64,000 nt of DNA from Corynebacterium riegelii (GTDB lineage: Bacteria > Actinomycetota > Actinomycetes > Mycobacteriales > Mycobacteriaceae), in assembly GCF_016728505.1 (NCBI RefSeq), contig NZ_CP068159.1, positions 1,364,001 through 1,428,000 on the forward strand. The letters are read 5' to 3'. Shown piece after piece: positions 41,540-51,083 of the stretch. A program made the position numbers and the translations under genes. A model generated the notes under the pieces. It was not told the origin of the DNA, made no database searches, and worked only from the letters and a program-made list of their open reading frames with translations. The stretch's first letter is position 1. Every line of letters begins with the position of its first letter.

Positions 41540-42562
41540 CTAGCGGTTGAACGGGGGCGCGATCCACGTAAACGGCTGATCCAACAGCGTCGTGCCCAGT
41601 TTGGAGGGGGTGAGGGTGAACGCGGTGCCGTAGTCAGGCAGAAGCTCCAGCGTGTCGCCATTGGTGCGCCACGTGAACTCCAGGGTTTCCTCGATTGGAC
41701 CGCGGGGGCGAGCATTGACGCGATCATCCGTCATCGGGGCGGTGAGCTGGATAATAACGCGGTCGCCTTGGAGGGTGTAGAAGCCTTCTTGGAGGGCGCC
41801 GGAGGTGCGTCGTAAAGCAAGAAGCCCATGGAAATCACCCTCCGGAGTCTCGCCCTCAACCTGGGGGAACCGCTCGGCCTGGAAGCCGTCCATGGAGCCG
41901 AACGCGATCTCGGACCAGCGGTTATCCTGCGACAAATCCGCGGAAGGCTCAATGTCCCCGCCGGCGACAGTATGCACGCCCGAAAGCTCAGTGCCCTCAC
42001 GGTCAACGGCTTTCGGCATTCCCGTGAACATGGCAAACCCGGCGCCGCCAAGCAACACCACCGCCGCCAGCGCGGGGAAGAAACGGGTCACGCGGTGAAT
42101 CTTGTCTGACGTGATCACCCGCGGGGCATCTACCGCCTCAGTGGCTTGGCCAGCAATGAAGCGAAACAGCCGCGGCAGCCACGGCGCCAACACCAGAAGA
42201 AACAGCAGCGCCTGAATCGCAGACGGGATTTTCACCGGCACATCAAACGTCATGTTCAGCAGCCAAACCACGGCCAGATCAAGGAAGCCGATCAACCCAC
42301 CAAGCCACGCAGTCCGCCGCCACAGCAACAGCACACAGGCAACAAACTCCGCAAGGCCCGCAAGAAACTGCACGACAGGGGAGAACCCCATAAATGTCCA
42401 CAGCAAGCCCATCGGGGTCTTCTCGCCCAGCGTGATCAGAAGCTCCGGGAAATCCGGAGTACTCATCTGCATCAACCCGAGTTTGAACACTGCGTACGGC
42501 AGCAACATTGCCAGCACGACCATGCGCACAACCCAGTGCAACATCCAACCAATCTGCTTCAT
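41540..42562 (-). CDS. DoxX-like membrane protein with C-terminal extracytoplasmic domain
   Basis: A 340-residue protein. Four membrane segments in the first 150 residues have the DoxX/SURF4-like pattern (VVRMVVLAMLLPYAVFKLG ... VVQFLAGLAEFVACVLLLWRRTAWLGGLIG). A fifth segment at about 170-190 is followed by a soluble domain of about 150 residues (EGDFHGLLALRRTSG, TLEFTWRTNGDTLELLPDYG). The ATG at 42562 has GGGTGA upstream; an extension to 42736 would overlap the divergent gene. The gene ends 70 bases from the tRNA. Function unknown. Confidence 0.72.
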   Translation of the reverse strand: MKQIGWMLHWVVRMVVLAMLLPYAVFKLGLMQMSTPDFPELLITLGEKTPMGLLWTFMGFSPVVQFLAGLAEFVACVLLLWRRTAWLGGLIGFLDLAVVWLLNMTFDVPVKIPSAIQALLFLLVLAPWLPRLFRFIAGQATEAVDAPRVITSDKIHRVTRFFPALAAVVLLGGAGFAMFTGMPKAVDREGTELSGVHTVAGGDIEPSADLSQDNRWSEIAFGSMDGFQAERFPQVEGETPEGDFHGLLALRRTSGALQEGFYTLQGDRVIIQLTAPMTDDRVNARPRGPIEETLEFTWRTNGDTLELLPDYGTAFTLTPSKLGTTLLDQPFTWIAPPFNR

Positions 42563-42590
42563 ATTCACCCGGCGCAGTGTAATGCAGGGA

Positions 42591-42624
42591 CCTAACACGG
42601 GCCCTAACACACGGGCCCTAACAT
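42591..42624. repeat. triplicated CCTAACA motif at the divergent promoter
   Basis: CCTAACA occurs at 42591, 42603 and 42617; the last two copies extend to GGGCCCTAACA. The third overlaps the -10 box (TAACAT) of the FAD oxidoreductase gene. Confidence 0.8.
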
Positions 42625-42631
42625 GGGCTGA

Positions 42632-44020
42632 GTGAAACCAACCGCCGCAGTAATAGGCGCTGGCCCCAACGGGTTGACCGCCGCAGCACGCCTTGCCGCA
42701 GAAGGATGGCAGGTGGAGGTGTTTGAACGCGCACACTCGGTTGGGGGAGCAGCATCAACGGATATGCTTGATAGCGGCGAGCACCGGGACCTTGGCGCTG
42801 CCGGGCACCCCTTCGGTGTGGCCAGCCCGGCTTTTCACAAGTTGCGGCTTGAAGACCATGGCGTGCGGTGGCTGCGCGCCCCGTATGAGATGGCACATCC
42901 CCTTGGCGGGGGCGCGGCAGTGCTCGCGGGCTCACTGGAAGAAACCGCGGCGAACCTCGGTGCGGACGAAGAGGCGTGGACACGGCTGCACCGGCCAGTG
43001 GTGGGGCGCATTGATGGCATTCTTGAAGACGTCTTGGCGCCGATGCCGCACCTGCCACGGCACCCGATTGCGCTAGCAAGGTTCGGCGTGCCGGGCGTGC
43101 TGCCTGCAACGACACTTGGGCGCGCGGCATTTCGCTCTGAGGAGGCCCGCGCCCTGTTTGCCGGCAGCGCAACGCACGCGATTACCTCGCCGTCGCGACC
43201 GTTTACCGGGGCGTTCGGCCTGCTCTTCGGCGCACTTGGCATGACTCGCGGCTGGCCGGTGGCGCAGGGCGGTACCGGTGCGATTACTGCTGCGTTACGG
43301 CGGATCGTTGAAGCCCACGGCGGCACTGTGCGCTGCGGCGAGGAAGTAACCAGGCTGCCAAGCGCAGACGCGGTGATCCTCAACCTCACCCCAAAGCAGG
43401 TCCTGCGCATGGGAGGCACCGCGCTATCAACCAAAAGGGCTCGCTCCATGCGTACATGGCGCTACGGTCCGGCAGTGCACAAGGTGGACTTCCTGCTTCG
43501 CGCACCCGTGCCCTGGGCTGACCCGCGTGTGGGACAAGCCGCAACCGTGCACGTGGGCGGCACAGCAGAAGAGATCGTGCAGGCCGAGAAAGCCGTGGCC
43601 AACGGCGTGATGCCCAAGCAGCCGTTTGTGATGGTGAGCCAACAGTTCGTCGCTGATCCGTCGCGAGGCCTCGTGTTATGGAGCTACGCTCACGTGCCGC
43701 ATGGTTACCGGGAGCGCTACCCGGGCGAGGTCGCTGCATTAATAGAGGCGCAGATTGCACGATTCGCCCCCGGGTTCAGCAACGTTGTGGCAGGCAGGAT
43801 AGACACATCCCCACAGATGCTTGAAGCATGGAACCCAAACCTTATCGGGGGCGACATCGCGGGCGGGGCCATGGACGGAACGCAGCTGCTCATGCGCCAG
43901 CCGCACCGCCTGCGCCGCGGGCTGTACCTTGCATCAGCGTCAACAGCCCCAGGTGCGGGGGTTCACGGCATGCCAGGGTGGTGGGCAGCCGAGGCCGCCC
44001 TGCGAGACTTCGCTAGATAA
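42632..44020 (+). CDS. FAD-dependent oxidoreductase, phytoene desaturase-like
   Basis: A 462-residue flavoprotein of the amine oxidase/CrtI superfamily. The N-terminal Rossmann motif AAVIGAGPNGLTAAARLAAEGWQVEVFERAHSVGGAAS binds FAD, and the C-terminal segment GLYLASASTAPGAGVHGMPGWWAAEAAL contains the second nucleotide-contacting motif. It is most like uncharacterised desaturase-type oxidoreductases rather than a true carotenoid enzyme, since no carotenoid genes are nearby. The GTG at 42632 is seven bases after a TAACAT -10 box. It converges on the redoxin gene with four bases between stops. Confidence 0.88.
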   Translation: MKPTAAVIGAGPNGLTAAARLAAEGWQVEVFERAHSVGGAASTDMLDSGEHRDLGAAGHPFGVASPAFHKLRLEDHGVRWLRAPYEMAHPLGGGAAVLAGSLEETAANLGADEEAWTRLHRPVVGRIDGILEDVLAPMPHLPRHPIALARFGVPGVLPATTLGRAAFRSEEARALFAGSATHAITSPSRPFTGAFGLLFGALGMTRGWPVAQGGTGAITAALRRIVEAHGGTVRCGEEVTRLPSADAVILNLTPKQVLRMGGTALSTKRARSMRTWRYGPAVHKVDFLLRAPVPWADPRVGQAATVHVGGTAEEIVQAEKAVANGVMPKQPFVMVSQQFVADPSRGLVLWSYAHVPHGYRERYPGEVAALIEAQIARFAPGFSNVVAGRIDTSPQMLEAWNPNLIGGDIAGGAMDGTQLLMRQPHRLRRGLYLASASTAPGAGVHGMPGWWAAEAALRDFAR

Positions 44021-44024
44021 CGGC

Positions 44025-44303
44025 TTACTCTTCGCCGGTCAGCTCACGCAGCTTCTTGCGCACGGCGGAGGCCTCCGGGTTGGTGGCATGCGTGCCGTCG
44101 GAGTAGAGCACAGTGGGCACGATGCGGTTGCCGTCGTTGACAGACTTGATCCACTCGTTGACGTCATCCATGCCGTCATCCTCAACGTCTACAAGATCGT
44201 ACGGCGTTTCCGTGCGGTCCAAGCGCTGGCGCAGCTTCTTGCAAAACGGGCACCAGTCAGCCGCAAAGATGGTCACGTGGGAAGTGGTTGCAGGGGCAGT
44301 CAT
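44025..44303 (-). CDS. glutaredoxin-like protein (mycoredoxin type)
   Basis: A 92-residue thioredoxin-fold protein with CPFC (WCPFCKKLRQRL) at residues 18-21 and the cis-proline/TVP region RIVPTVLYSDG. In mycothiol-using Actinobacteria such proteins reduce protein-mycothiol mixed disulphides. The ATG at 44303 follows folA by seven bases, making it the last gene of the cysQ-thyA-folA-redoxin operon. The pairing with folate genes is conserved in corynebacteria as I recall. Confidence 0.85.
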   Translation of the reverse strand: MTAPATTSHVTIFAADWCPFCKKLRQRLDRTETPYDLVDVEDDGMDDVNEWIKSVNDGNRIVPTVLYSDGTHATNPEASAVRKKLRELTGEE

Positions 44304-44310
44304 GATTGCT

Positions 44311-44793
44311 TTATTGCCTTTCGTAGCGTTGGAACTTGTAGCGCAGGCCGGACGAAGAGGTTTGCCACTCGCCGTCAGAGACACAGGCAAACTCGGGCCC
44401 AATACGTGGCGCGAAGACGGGGGTGGCAAGGGTGGGGGCCAACGTAGCGTCGATAAGCGTGAGCTCAATGACGTCAACCTCATCCAACGTGGCCTCATAG
44501 AGTTGGCCGCCGCCGATGATCCAGGCATCCGTCTCCAGATCCGGCAGGTCCGTGGACACGTAGGCGCCGTCGGACCATTCGCCCGGCTCGCGCGAGGAGA
44601 GCACGTGGTTTGCACGCCCCGGCAACGGCTTGACGGGCAGAGACTCCCAGGTACGACGGCCCATAATGATCGGCTGGCCCATCGTGGTCTCTTTAAAATG
44701 CTTCAGATCCTCCGGCAGGTGCCACGGCATGTCCTCGCCGTTGCCAATCACACCATCAAGGCTTTGCGCCCAAATCGCGCCCAAAGTTGCCAT
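44311..44793 (-). CDS. folA: dihydrofolate reductase
   Basis: A 160-residue enzyme reducing dihydrofolate to tetrahydrofolate. The conserved stretch GAIWAQSLDGVIGNGEDMPWHLPEDLKHFKETTMGQPIIMGRRTWESLP contains the substrate-binding acidic residue, and WIIGGGQLYEATL holds the NADPH-binding glycines. Its ATG overlaps the thyA stop by one base (TGATG). Confidence 0.96.
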   Translation of the reverse strand: MATLGAIWAQSLDGVIGNGEDMPWHLPEDLKHFKETTMGQPIIMGRRTWESLPVKPLPGRANHVLSSREPGEWSDGAYVSTDLPDLETDAWIIGGGQLYEATLDEVDVIELTLIDATLAPTLATPVFAPRIGPEFACVSDGEWQTSSSGLRYKFQRYERQ

Positions 44794-45593
44794 CAGACGG
44801 ACACCACGGCCTTGATTGTCGGGTGCGGGTCATAGCCCTCAACCTCAATGTCATCGAAGTCATAGTCAAAGATGGACGCCGCCTTGCGCAGTTTCAGCTG
44901 CGGGTACGGGCGTGCGTCGCGAGAAAGCTGCTCACGGACCTGCTCTAGATGGTCGTTGTAAATGTGGCAGTCACCGCCAGTCCAAATCAACTCACCAACC
45001 TCAAGGTCAGCCTGCTGCGCAAACATGTGGGTAAGCAGGGCATAAGAGGCGATGTTGAAGGGCACACCCAGGAACATGTCCGCAGAGCGCTGGTAGACCT
45101 GCATGCTCAGCTTGCCGTCCGCCACATAGAGCTGGAACAACAAGTGACACGGCATGAGTGCCATTTTGTCCAACTCAGCCACGTTCCAGGCAGAGACCAA
45201 AATACGGCGCGAATCCGGGTTCTGCCTCAGCTGGTCAACCACCTGCTGGATCTGGTCAATGTGCTGGCCATCCGGGGTGGGCCAGGAGCGCCACTGCACG
45301 CCGTAGACCGGGCCAAGCTCACCATCAGCATCAGCCCACTCGTTCCAAATGCGCACACCATGCTCCTGGAGCCAACGCACATTCGAATCACCGCGCAGGA
45401 ACCACAACAACTCACCAACCACGGCCTTGAAGTAGACCTTCTTGGTAGTCAGCAGCGGGAACGACTCAGCCAAGTTGTAGCGAATCTGGCGGCCAAACAC
45501 GCTGCGCGTACCCGTTCCAGTGCGGTCGCCCTTCGCGGTGCCGTTATCTAAGACGTCTTGCAGCAAGTCCTCATACGGGGTGGGGACAGTCAC
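44793..45593 (-). CDS. thyA: thymidylate synthase
   Basis: A 266-residue enzyme making dTMP from dUMP and methylene-tetrahydrofolate. The catalytic Cys149 is in [12 protein letters not shown], and [16 protein letters not shown] and [13 protein letters not shown] complete the dUMP site. It starts at GTG 45593, overlapping the cysQ stop by one base, and is coupled to folA, which recycles its product. Confidence 0.97.
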   Translation of the reverse strand: MTVPTPYEDLLQDVLDNGTAKGDRTGTGTRSVFGRQIRYNLAESFPLLTTKKVYFKAVVGELLWFLRGDSNVRWLQEHGVRIWNEWADADGELGPVYGVQWRSWPTPDGQHIDQIQQVVDQLRQNPDSRRILVSAWNVAELDKMALMPCHLLFQLYVADGKLSMQVYQRSADMFLGVPFNIASYALLTHMFAQQADLEVGELIWTGGDCHIYNDHLEQVREQLSRDARPYPQLKLRKAASIFDYDFDDIEVEGYDPHPTIKAVVSV

Positions 45594-46366
45594 TAGTTGC
45601 TAACTCCTTCGTAGCTGCCGTGCTGGTCAAAGAACGTAGCGCACGCCGCAAGAATGTCGTCAGCGAGCTCTGGGCGGCAGATCAGTAGATCAGGAATGTA
45701 GGTGTCCGCGTTGTTGTAACGCAACTCGCTACCGTCCAAACGCGAGCAGTGCAGGCCAGCTGCAAGCGATACACCCACCGGTGCGGCCTGGTCCCACTCG
45801 TATTGGCCGCCGGCGTGTACGTAGGCGTCATAGTCGCCCAACAGCACGTGCATAGCCTTGGCGCCCGCGGAGCCGACATGCGCGGTTTCAAAACCGATCT
45901 GCTGGGCCACATACTCCGCAACAGCAGGCGGACGGTTCCTGCTTACCGCAACCTTGCCAGCAAACGGGCCGGAGACGTGTCGCACGTCAGAAGACTTAAA
46001 CACCACGCCTAGATCCGGAAGACCAACAGCTGCATGGGTTGGCACACCGTCTTCCACCAGGGCAACGTGTACCGCCCAATCCTGGCGGCCGGTGGCAAAC
46101 TCCTTCGTGCCGTCCAACGGGTCCACGATCCACACACGGTTATTGTTCAGGCGCGACGGGTCATCGGCGGCTTCCTCGGACAAGAATGCGTCACCCGGGC
46201 GGTGCTGTTCCAGCACGCGGGCGATCCAGTTCTGCGCAAGGTCATCACCAGCCTCACCCAACTCGCGGCCGCGCAGCAGGCCAACGCCGCGGATACCTTT
46301 AAGGATCTCGCCGGTGCCTTGCGCAATCAGATTGGTCAACCTGGAATCGGAGTACTGGGCGCTCAT
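45593..46366 (-). CDS. cysQ: 3'(2'),5'-bisphosphate nucleotidase CysQ
   Basis: A 257-residue member of the inositol-monophosphatase fold. The metal-binding motifs are EEAADDP and [15 protein letters not shown], with the distal motif [16 protein letters not shown]. CysQ hydrolyses PAP from sulphate assimilation. The ATG at 46366 follows a short AGAGG, and an extension to 46543 would overlap the divergent lhr gene. First gene of the operon with thyA. Confidence 0.9.
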   Translation of the reverse strand: MSAQYSDSRLTNLIAQGTGEILKGIRGVGLLRGRELGEAGDDLAQNWIARVLEQHRPGDAFLSEEAADDPSRLNNNRVWIVDPLDGTKEFATGRQDWAVHVALVEDGVPTHAAVGLPDLGVVFKSSDVRHVSGPFAGKVAVSRNRPPAVAEYVAQQIGFETAHVGSAGAKAMHVLLGDYDAYVHAGGQYEWDQAAPVGVSLAAGLHCSRLDGSELRYNNADTYIPDLLICRPELADDILAACATFFDQHGSYEGVSN

Positions 46367-46404
46367 AGCCTCTAACCATACCGCTTCCGCGTAACATGGT
46401 CCGA

Positions 46405-49400
46405 GTGTCCGACAACGTTCTCGATCGCTTCCACCCCCAGGTGGCAACGTGGTTCGAGGAGGTCTTCGCCGAACCCACCCGTGTACAGGATTTAGCGTGG
46501 CGTTCCATCTCCGCGGGGGAGAACTCCCTTGTGGTTGCGCCAACCGGTTCGGGCAAGACCTTGGCGGCGTTTTTGTGGTCGCTTAACGCCCTGGTGGAGC
46601 GCTCAGGCCAGACGGCGCTGCCGATTGATGGTGCGCACACTTCCACGCACGGGGGCACGCGCGTGCTCTACATTTCGCCGCTGAAAGCGCTTGGTGTGGA
46701 TGTGGAAAACAACCTGCGCGCACCCCTTGCCGGCATTGCGCGGGTGGCGCAGCGTATGGGCAAACAAATGCCGGATATTTCCGTCGGCGTGCGCTCCGGT
46801 GACACCCCGCAGGCGGAGCGCAACCGGCAGCTGCGCAAACCCCCAGACATCCTGATCACCACGCCAGAGTCGCTGTATCTCATGCTCACGTCGAAGGCGG
46901 CGAGCATTTTGAAGACAGTAGATACGGTGATTGTGGACGAAATCCACGCCCTTGCCGGCACGAAGCGCGGCGTGCATCTGACGCTGTCGTTGGAACGCCT
47001 TGAGCGTCTGGCGGGGAGTTTTCAGCGTATTGGGTTGTCTGCAACGGTGCGTCCATTAGCAACTGTGGCTAACTTCCTGGGCCCGCGCACCACGATTATC
47101 AACCCGCCTGCGGAAAAGAAGTGGGAGCTTGCCGTGCGGGTTCCGGTGGATGACATGAGTGATCTGCCGGTGCCGGAGGATGCTTCCACCATCGGCGATG
47201 CGGTGCTTGATGATGGGCTCTTGCTTGACGACGCTACCCCCGCCGAAACCTTCAGCGCCACCCCTCAAAGCATCTGGCCGCACATTGAGCGTGCGGTCTA
47301 TGAAGAGGTGATGGCGCACCGGTCCACCATTGTGTTTGTGAACTCGCGCCGCACCGCGGAGCGGCTGACCAGCCAGATCAATGAGCTCTGGGCGAAAGAG
47401 CACGACCCGGAGGCGTTAAGCGTGGCTACGCGTCGCCCACCGGCGCAGCTGATGAAGTCTGTGGACACCGCGGGCCACGCCGCACCCGTTATCGCGCGCG
47501 CCCACCACGGCAGTGTGTCCAAGGAAGAGCGCCTGCAAACCGAAACCATGCTCAAAGAAGGCACGCTCAAGGCGGTGATTTCCACCTCCTCGCTGGAGTT
47601 GGGCATTGACATGGGTGCGGTTGACCTGGTCATCCAGGTGGAATCGCCGCCCTCGGTGGCCTCCGGCTTGCAGCGCGTGGGGCGCGCCGGGCACTCGGTA
47701 GGCGCAGTCTCTGAGGGCATTTTCTACCCCAAGCACCGCTCAGACCTGGTACAGACGGCGGTGACGGTGCCGCGCATGCGCCAAGGGCTGATCGAGGAGC
47801 TTTCGCCACCGCGAAGCCCCTTGGACGTGCTCGCCCAGCAGACGGTGGCGGCGGTTGCGGTGGAAGACCTCGATGTGGACGAGTGGTACGACACCGTACG
47901 CCGCGCCTGGCCGTATAAGGACCTCGCGCGAGACGTGTTTGACTCGGTGATCGACCTGGTCACCGGCGTCTACCCGTCGACCGACTTCGCTGAGCTGCGC
48001 CCCCGCGCCATCCTGGAGGACAACGTGCTCAAAGCCCGCCCCGGCGCGCAGCGGGTGGCGGTGACCAACGCGGGAACGATTCCGGACCGCGGCATGTTCG
48101 GGGTGTTCTTGCTCGCAGGCTCGCAAGAGGGAGATAAGGCTCCCCGCCGCGTCGGCGAGCTCGACGAGGAGATGGTCTACGAGTCCCGCGTGGGCGATGT
48201 CTTCACCCTCGGCGCCTCCTCGTGGCGCATCGAAAACATCACCCGCGACCAGGTGCAGGTCTCACCCGCGCCAGGACACACCGGGCGCCTGCCGTTCTGG
48301 ACAGGCGACGGGCTGGGTAGGCCGTATGAGTTGGGGAAGGCGCTGGGGGAGTTTCGTCGAGAAGCAAAAAATGCTCTGGACGAAAGCTTGGACACCCGCG
48401 CACGCAACAACCTGCTGCAGTACCTCGACGAGCAGGAGGAAGCCACCGGCATCCTGCCGGACGAAAAGACGCTTGTGCTGGAGCGCTTCACCGATGAGCT
48501 GGGGGACTGGCGGGTCGTGCTGCACACCCCGTTTGGCAAAGGGGTCAACGCGGCGTGGGCGCTGGCCACCGGCTGGCGGGTAGCGCAGGAGACCGGCATG
48601 GACGCCCAGGCGGTGGCCGGCGACGATGGCATCGTATTGCGCCTGCCGCAAGGAGAGAAGGAGCCCGACGGGGCGATCTTCCAATTCGACGCTGACGAGA
48701 TCGCGGACATTGTCACCGAACAGGTGGGCAACTCCGCACTGTTCGCCTCGCGCTTCCGCGAGTGCGCCGCCCGGGCCCTGCTGTTGCCACGGCGCAACCC
48801 CGGCAAGCGCGCGCCGTTGTGGCAGCAGCGCCAGCGCGCCGAGCAGCTTCTAGACGTCGCGCGGAACTACCCGAGCTTTCCCATCATCTTGGAAACCGTG
48901 CGCGAGTGCCTCCAGGACGTCTACGACCTGCCCGCCTTGCAGGAGGTGATGCGCGACATCAATACGCGCCGGGTGCGCATCGCCGAGGTGACTACGGACC
49001 AGCCGAGCCCGTTCGCCTCCTCGCTGCTGTTCAACTACACCGGCGCATTCATGTACGAGGGCGACACCCCGCTGGCGGAGAAGCGGGCCGCGGCGCTGTC
49101 GCTGGACCCAACGCTTTTGGCAAAACTGCTGGGCACGGTAGAGCTGCGCGAGCTGCTCGACGCCGACATCATCGCGGAGGTAGACGCCAGCTTGCGCCGC
49201 GTGGGCCGCGCCGAGACTTCCGAGCAGTTCGCCGACACCCTGCGCATCGTGGGGCCCGTGCCTATCGATGAGCTTGCCACCTACACCACAGTTCCCCTGA
49301 CCTCCCTGGAGCAGACCCTTGGCGCACGCATGATGCGGGTGCGCATCGGCGGGCGCGAGCACGTCGCCCAGGTGCTGGATGCGCCGCTGCTTCGCGACGG

Positions 49401-51057
49401 CTTAGGCGTGCCCGTCCCACCCGGCGTTCCCGCCCAAGTGCAAACGATTCCGGATGCGTTGGCGCAGCTGGTCGGGCGCTGGGTGCGCACCCGAGGGCCG
49501 TTTGTCTTGCGGGACCTTGCGGACGCGTTCGGGCTTGCGGTGGGCGCGGCGCATGAGCCGCTGTCGCGCCTTATAGAAAAGGACAAGGTGATCCCGGGGC
49601 GCTACCGGCAGGGCGTCGAGGAAGAGGAGTACGTCGCCGCCGAGGTCTTACGCATCATCCGCTCGCGCTCCCTGGCGGCGGCGCGCGCCCAGACCCGGCC
49701 AGTGTCGCAGTCTGCGTATGGGCGCTTCCTGCCTTCGTGGTCGAATGTGGCTCCGGTGGGGGTCACGCCTGCGCTGCGGGGTGCCGACGGTGTCTACTCG
49801 GTCATCGAGCAGCTCGCTGGGGTGCGCCTGCCCGCAAGCGCCTGGGAGTCGCACATCTTACCGTCGCGTGTGGGCGACTATTCGCCGACGATGCTCGACG
49901 AGCTCACTGCCAACGGCGAGGTTGCCATCGTCGGCGCGGGCAAGGCAGGGGCGCGTGACCCGTGGATCATGCTGCTGCCCACCGACTACGCAGCCCAACT
50001 CATGCCGCAAGTTGAGGAACCCCTGCTGTCGTTGACCCAATCCCAGGTGATGGAGAAGGTGCGCCGCGGCGGCGGGTTCCTGTTCGGGGACCTGCTTGGC
50101 GACGCTGGAGCCAAGCAGACCACGACTGAGGAGCTGCGCGAAGCCATGTGGGACCTGGTGGAGGCCGGGTTCCTCGCGCCGGATTCGTTTGCCCCGATCC
50201 GGGCGCGTTTGGCCGGCGGGAAGACGGCGCACCGGGCGCGGAGGCGGCCACAACGAAGCAGGATTCGCTCAGGCCGCACCTCGTTCGCATCGACGGTCCC
50301 GCCCGACATGGTGGGCCGCTGGTCGCTCACACCTGCGCCTGATAGCGACCCCACGCGCCGCTCGGTCGCGTTGGGGGAGAGCCTGCTTGACCGCTACGGG
50401 GTTGTCACCCGCGGCTCCGTGGTGGCCGAGGACATCCTGGGTGGGTTCGCGCTGGCGTATAAAACTCTTGCCGCCTTCGAGGAATCCGGCAAAGCGATGC
50501 GCGGTTACCTCGTGGAGGGCCTCGGCGCGTCGCAATTCTCAACGCCAGCAACGATTGACCGGCTACGCGGCCAGCAGGATTCCGACGACGTGGTCGGCTG
50601 GCCGTCAGGCGCCCGCGACCCGCTGGTGCACGTGCTGGCCGCCACCGACCCGGCGAACCCGTACGGGGCGGCGCTGCCGTGGCCCGCGCAAGGCCCGACT
50701 CGCTCGGCTGGTGCGATGGTGGTGCTGATCGATGGGTTGTTGGCCGCACACGTCACCCGCGGTGGGAAAACAATGACCACGTTTTTCGACACCTTCCCTG
50801 ACGGCATCGAAGACCCGATGCCACTGGTGGTCGACGCTCTTGCCAGCGTTGTGCAGGCAGGGCGTATGCAACCCATCAGCGTGGAGAAACTCAATGGTGA
50901 GTCTGCCTTCTCGTTGAAAGACTACGGCGCGACGGTGACGCATAAGGGCGTGAGGATCGGTGCGAAGGTTTCGGCACCGCCGAAGCGTCGCGGACGTAGC
51001 GTGGCTGAGGCGTTGGAGGAGCTTGGACCACCCGACGGGCTGAGCTTTGATGACTGA
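46405..51057 (+). CDS. lhr: ATP-dependent helicase Lhr (long form)
   Basis: A 1550-residue superfamily-2 helicase. Walker A is APTGSGKTLAAF (about residue 50), the DEIH box is at 178-181, and the RecA2 domain includes TSSLELGIDMGAVDLVIQ and QRVGRAGHSVG. The long C-terminal part (after about residue 870) carries winged-helix and beta-barrel modules of the mycobacterial Lhr type. The GTG at 46405 is chosen because TAACAT lies seven bases upstream; the ATG at 46396 is inside that -10 box. Lhr unwinds 3'-5' DNA:RNA and DNA in repair. The nei-type gene follows at 26 bases. Confidence 0.95.
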   Translation: MSDNVLDRFHPQVATWFEEVFAEPTRVQDLAWRSISAGENSLVVAPTGSGKTLAAFLWSLNALVERSGQTALPIDGAHTSTHGGTRVLYISPLKALGVDVENNLRAPLAGIARVAQRMGKQMPDISVGVRSGDTPQAERNRQLRKPPDILITTPESLYLMLTSKAASILKTVDTVIVDEIHALAGTKRGVHLTLSLERLERLAGSFQRIGLSATVRPLATVANFLGPRTTIINPPAEKKWELAVRVPVDDMSDLPVPEDASTIGDAVLDDGLLLDDATPAETFSATPQSIWPHIERAVYEEVMAHRSTIVFVNSRRTAERLTSQINELWAKEHDPEALSVATRRPPAQLMKSVDTAGHAAPVIARAHHGSVSKEERLQTETMLKEGTLKAVISTSSLELGIDMGAVDLVIQVESPPSVASGLQRVGRAGHSVGAVSEGIFYPKHRSDLVQTAVTVPRMRQGLIEELSPPRSPLDVLAQQTVAAVAVEDLDVDEWYDTVRRAWPYKDLARDVFDSVIDLVTGVYPSTDFAELRPRAILEDNVLKARPGAQRVAVTNAGTIPDRGMFGVFLLAGSQEGDKAPRRVGELDEEMVYESRVGDVFTLGASSWRIENITRDQVQVSPAPGHTGRLPFWTGDGLGRPYELGKALGEFRREAKNALDESLDTRARNNLLQYLDEQEEATGILPDEKTLVLERFTDELGDWRVVLHTPFGKGVNAAWALATGWRVAQETGMDAQAVAGDDGIVLRLPQGEKEPDGAIFQFDADEIADIVTEQVGNSALFASRFRECAARALLLPRRNPGKRAPLWQQRQRAEQLLDVARNYPSFPIILETVRECLQDVYDLPALQEVMRDINTRRVRIAEVTTDQPSPFASSLLFNYTGAFMYEGDTPLAEKRAAALSLDPTLLAKLLGTVELRELLDADIIAEVDASLRRVGRAETSEQFADTLRIVGPVPIDELATYTTVPLTSLEQTLGARMMRVRIGGREHVAQVLDAPLLRDGLGVPVPPGVPAQVQTIPDALAQLVGRWVRTRGPFVLRDLADAFGLAVGAAHEPLSRLIEKDKVIPGRYRQGVEEEEYVAAEVLRIIRSRSLAAARAQTRPVSQSAYGRFLPSWSNVAPVGVTPALRGADGVYSVIEQLAGVRLPASAWESHILPSRVGDYSPTMLDELTANGEVAIVGAGKAGARDPWIMLLPTDYAAQLMPQVEEPLLSLTQSQVMEKVRRGGGFLFGDLLGDAGAKQTTTEELREAMWDLVEAGFLAPDSFAPIRARLAGGKTAHRARRRPQRSRIRSGRTSFASTVPPDMVGRWSLTPAPDSDPTRRSVALGESLLDRYGVVTRGSVVAEDILGGFALAYKTLAAFEESGKAMRGYLVEGLGASQFSTPATIDRLRGQQDSDDVVGWPSGARDPLVHVLAATDPANPYGAALPWPAQGPTRSAGAMVVLIDGLLAAHVTRGGKTMTTFFDTFPDGIEDPMPLVVDALASVVQAGRMQPISVEKLNGESAFSLKDYGATVTHKGVRIGAKVSAPPKRRGRSVAEALEELGPPDGLSFDD

Positions 51058-51083
51058 CAAGCCTGTGGTTGTAGACTCCGGGC

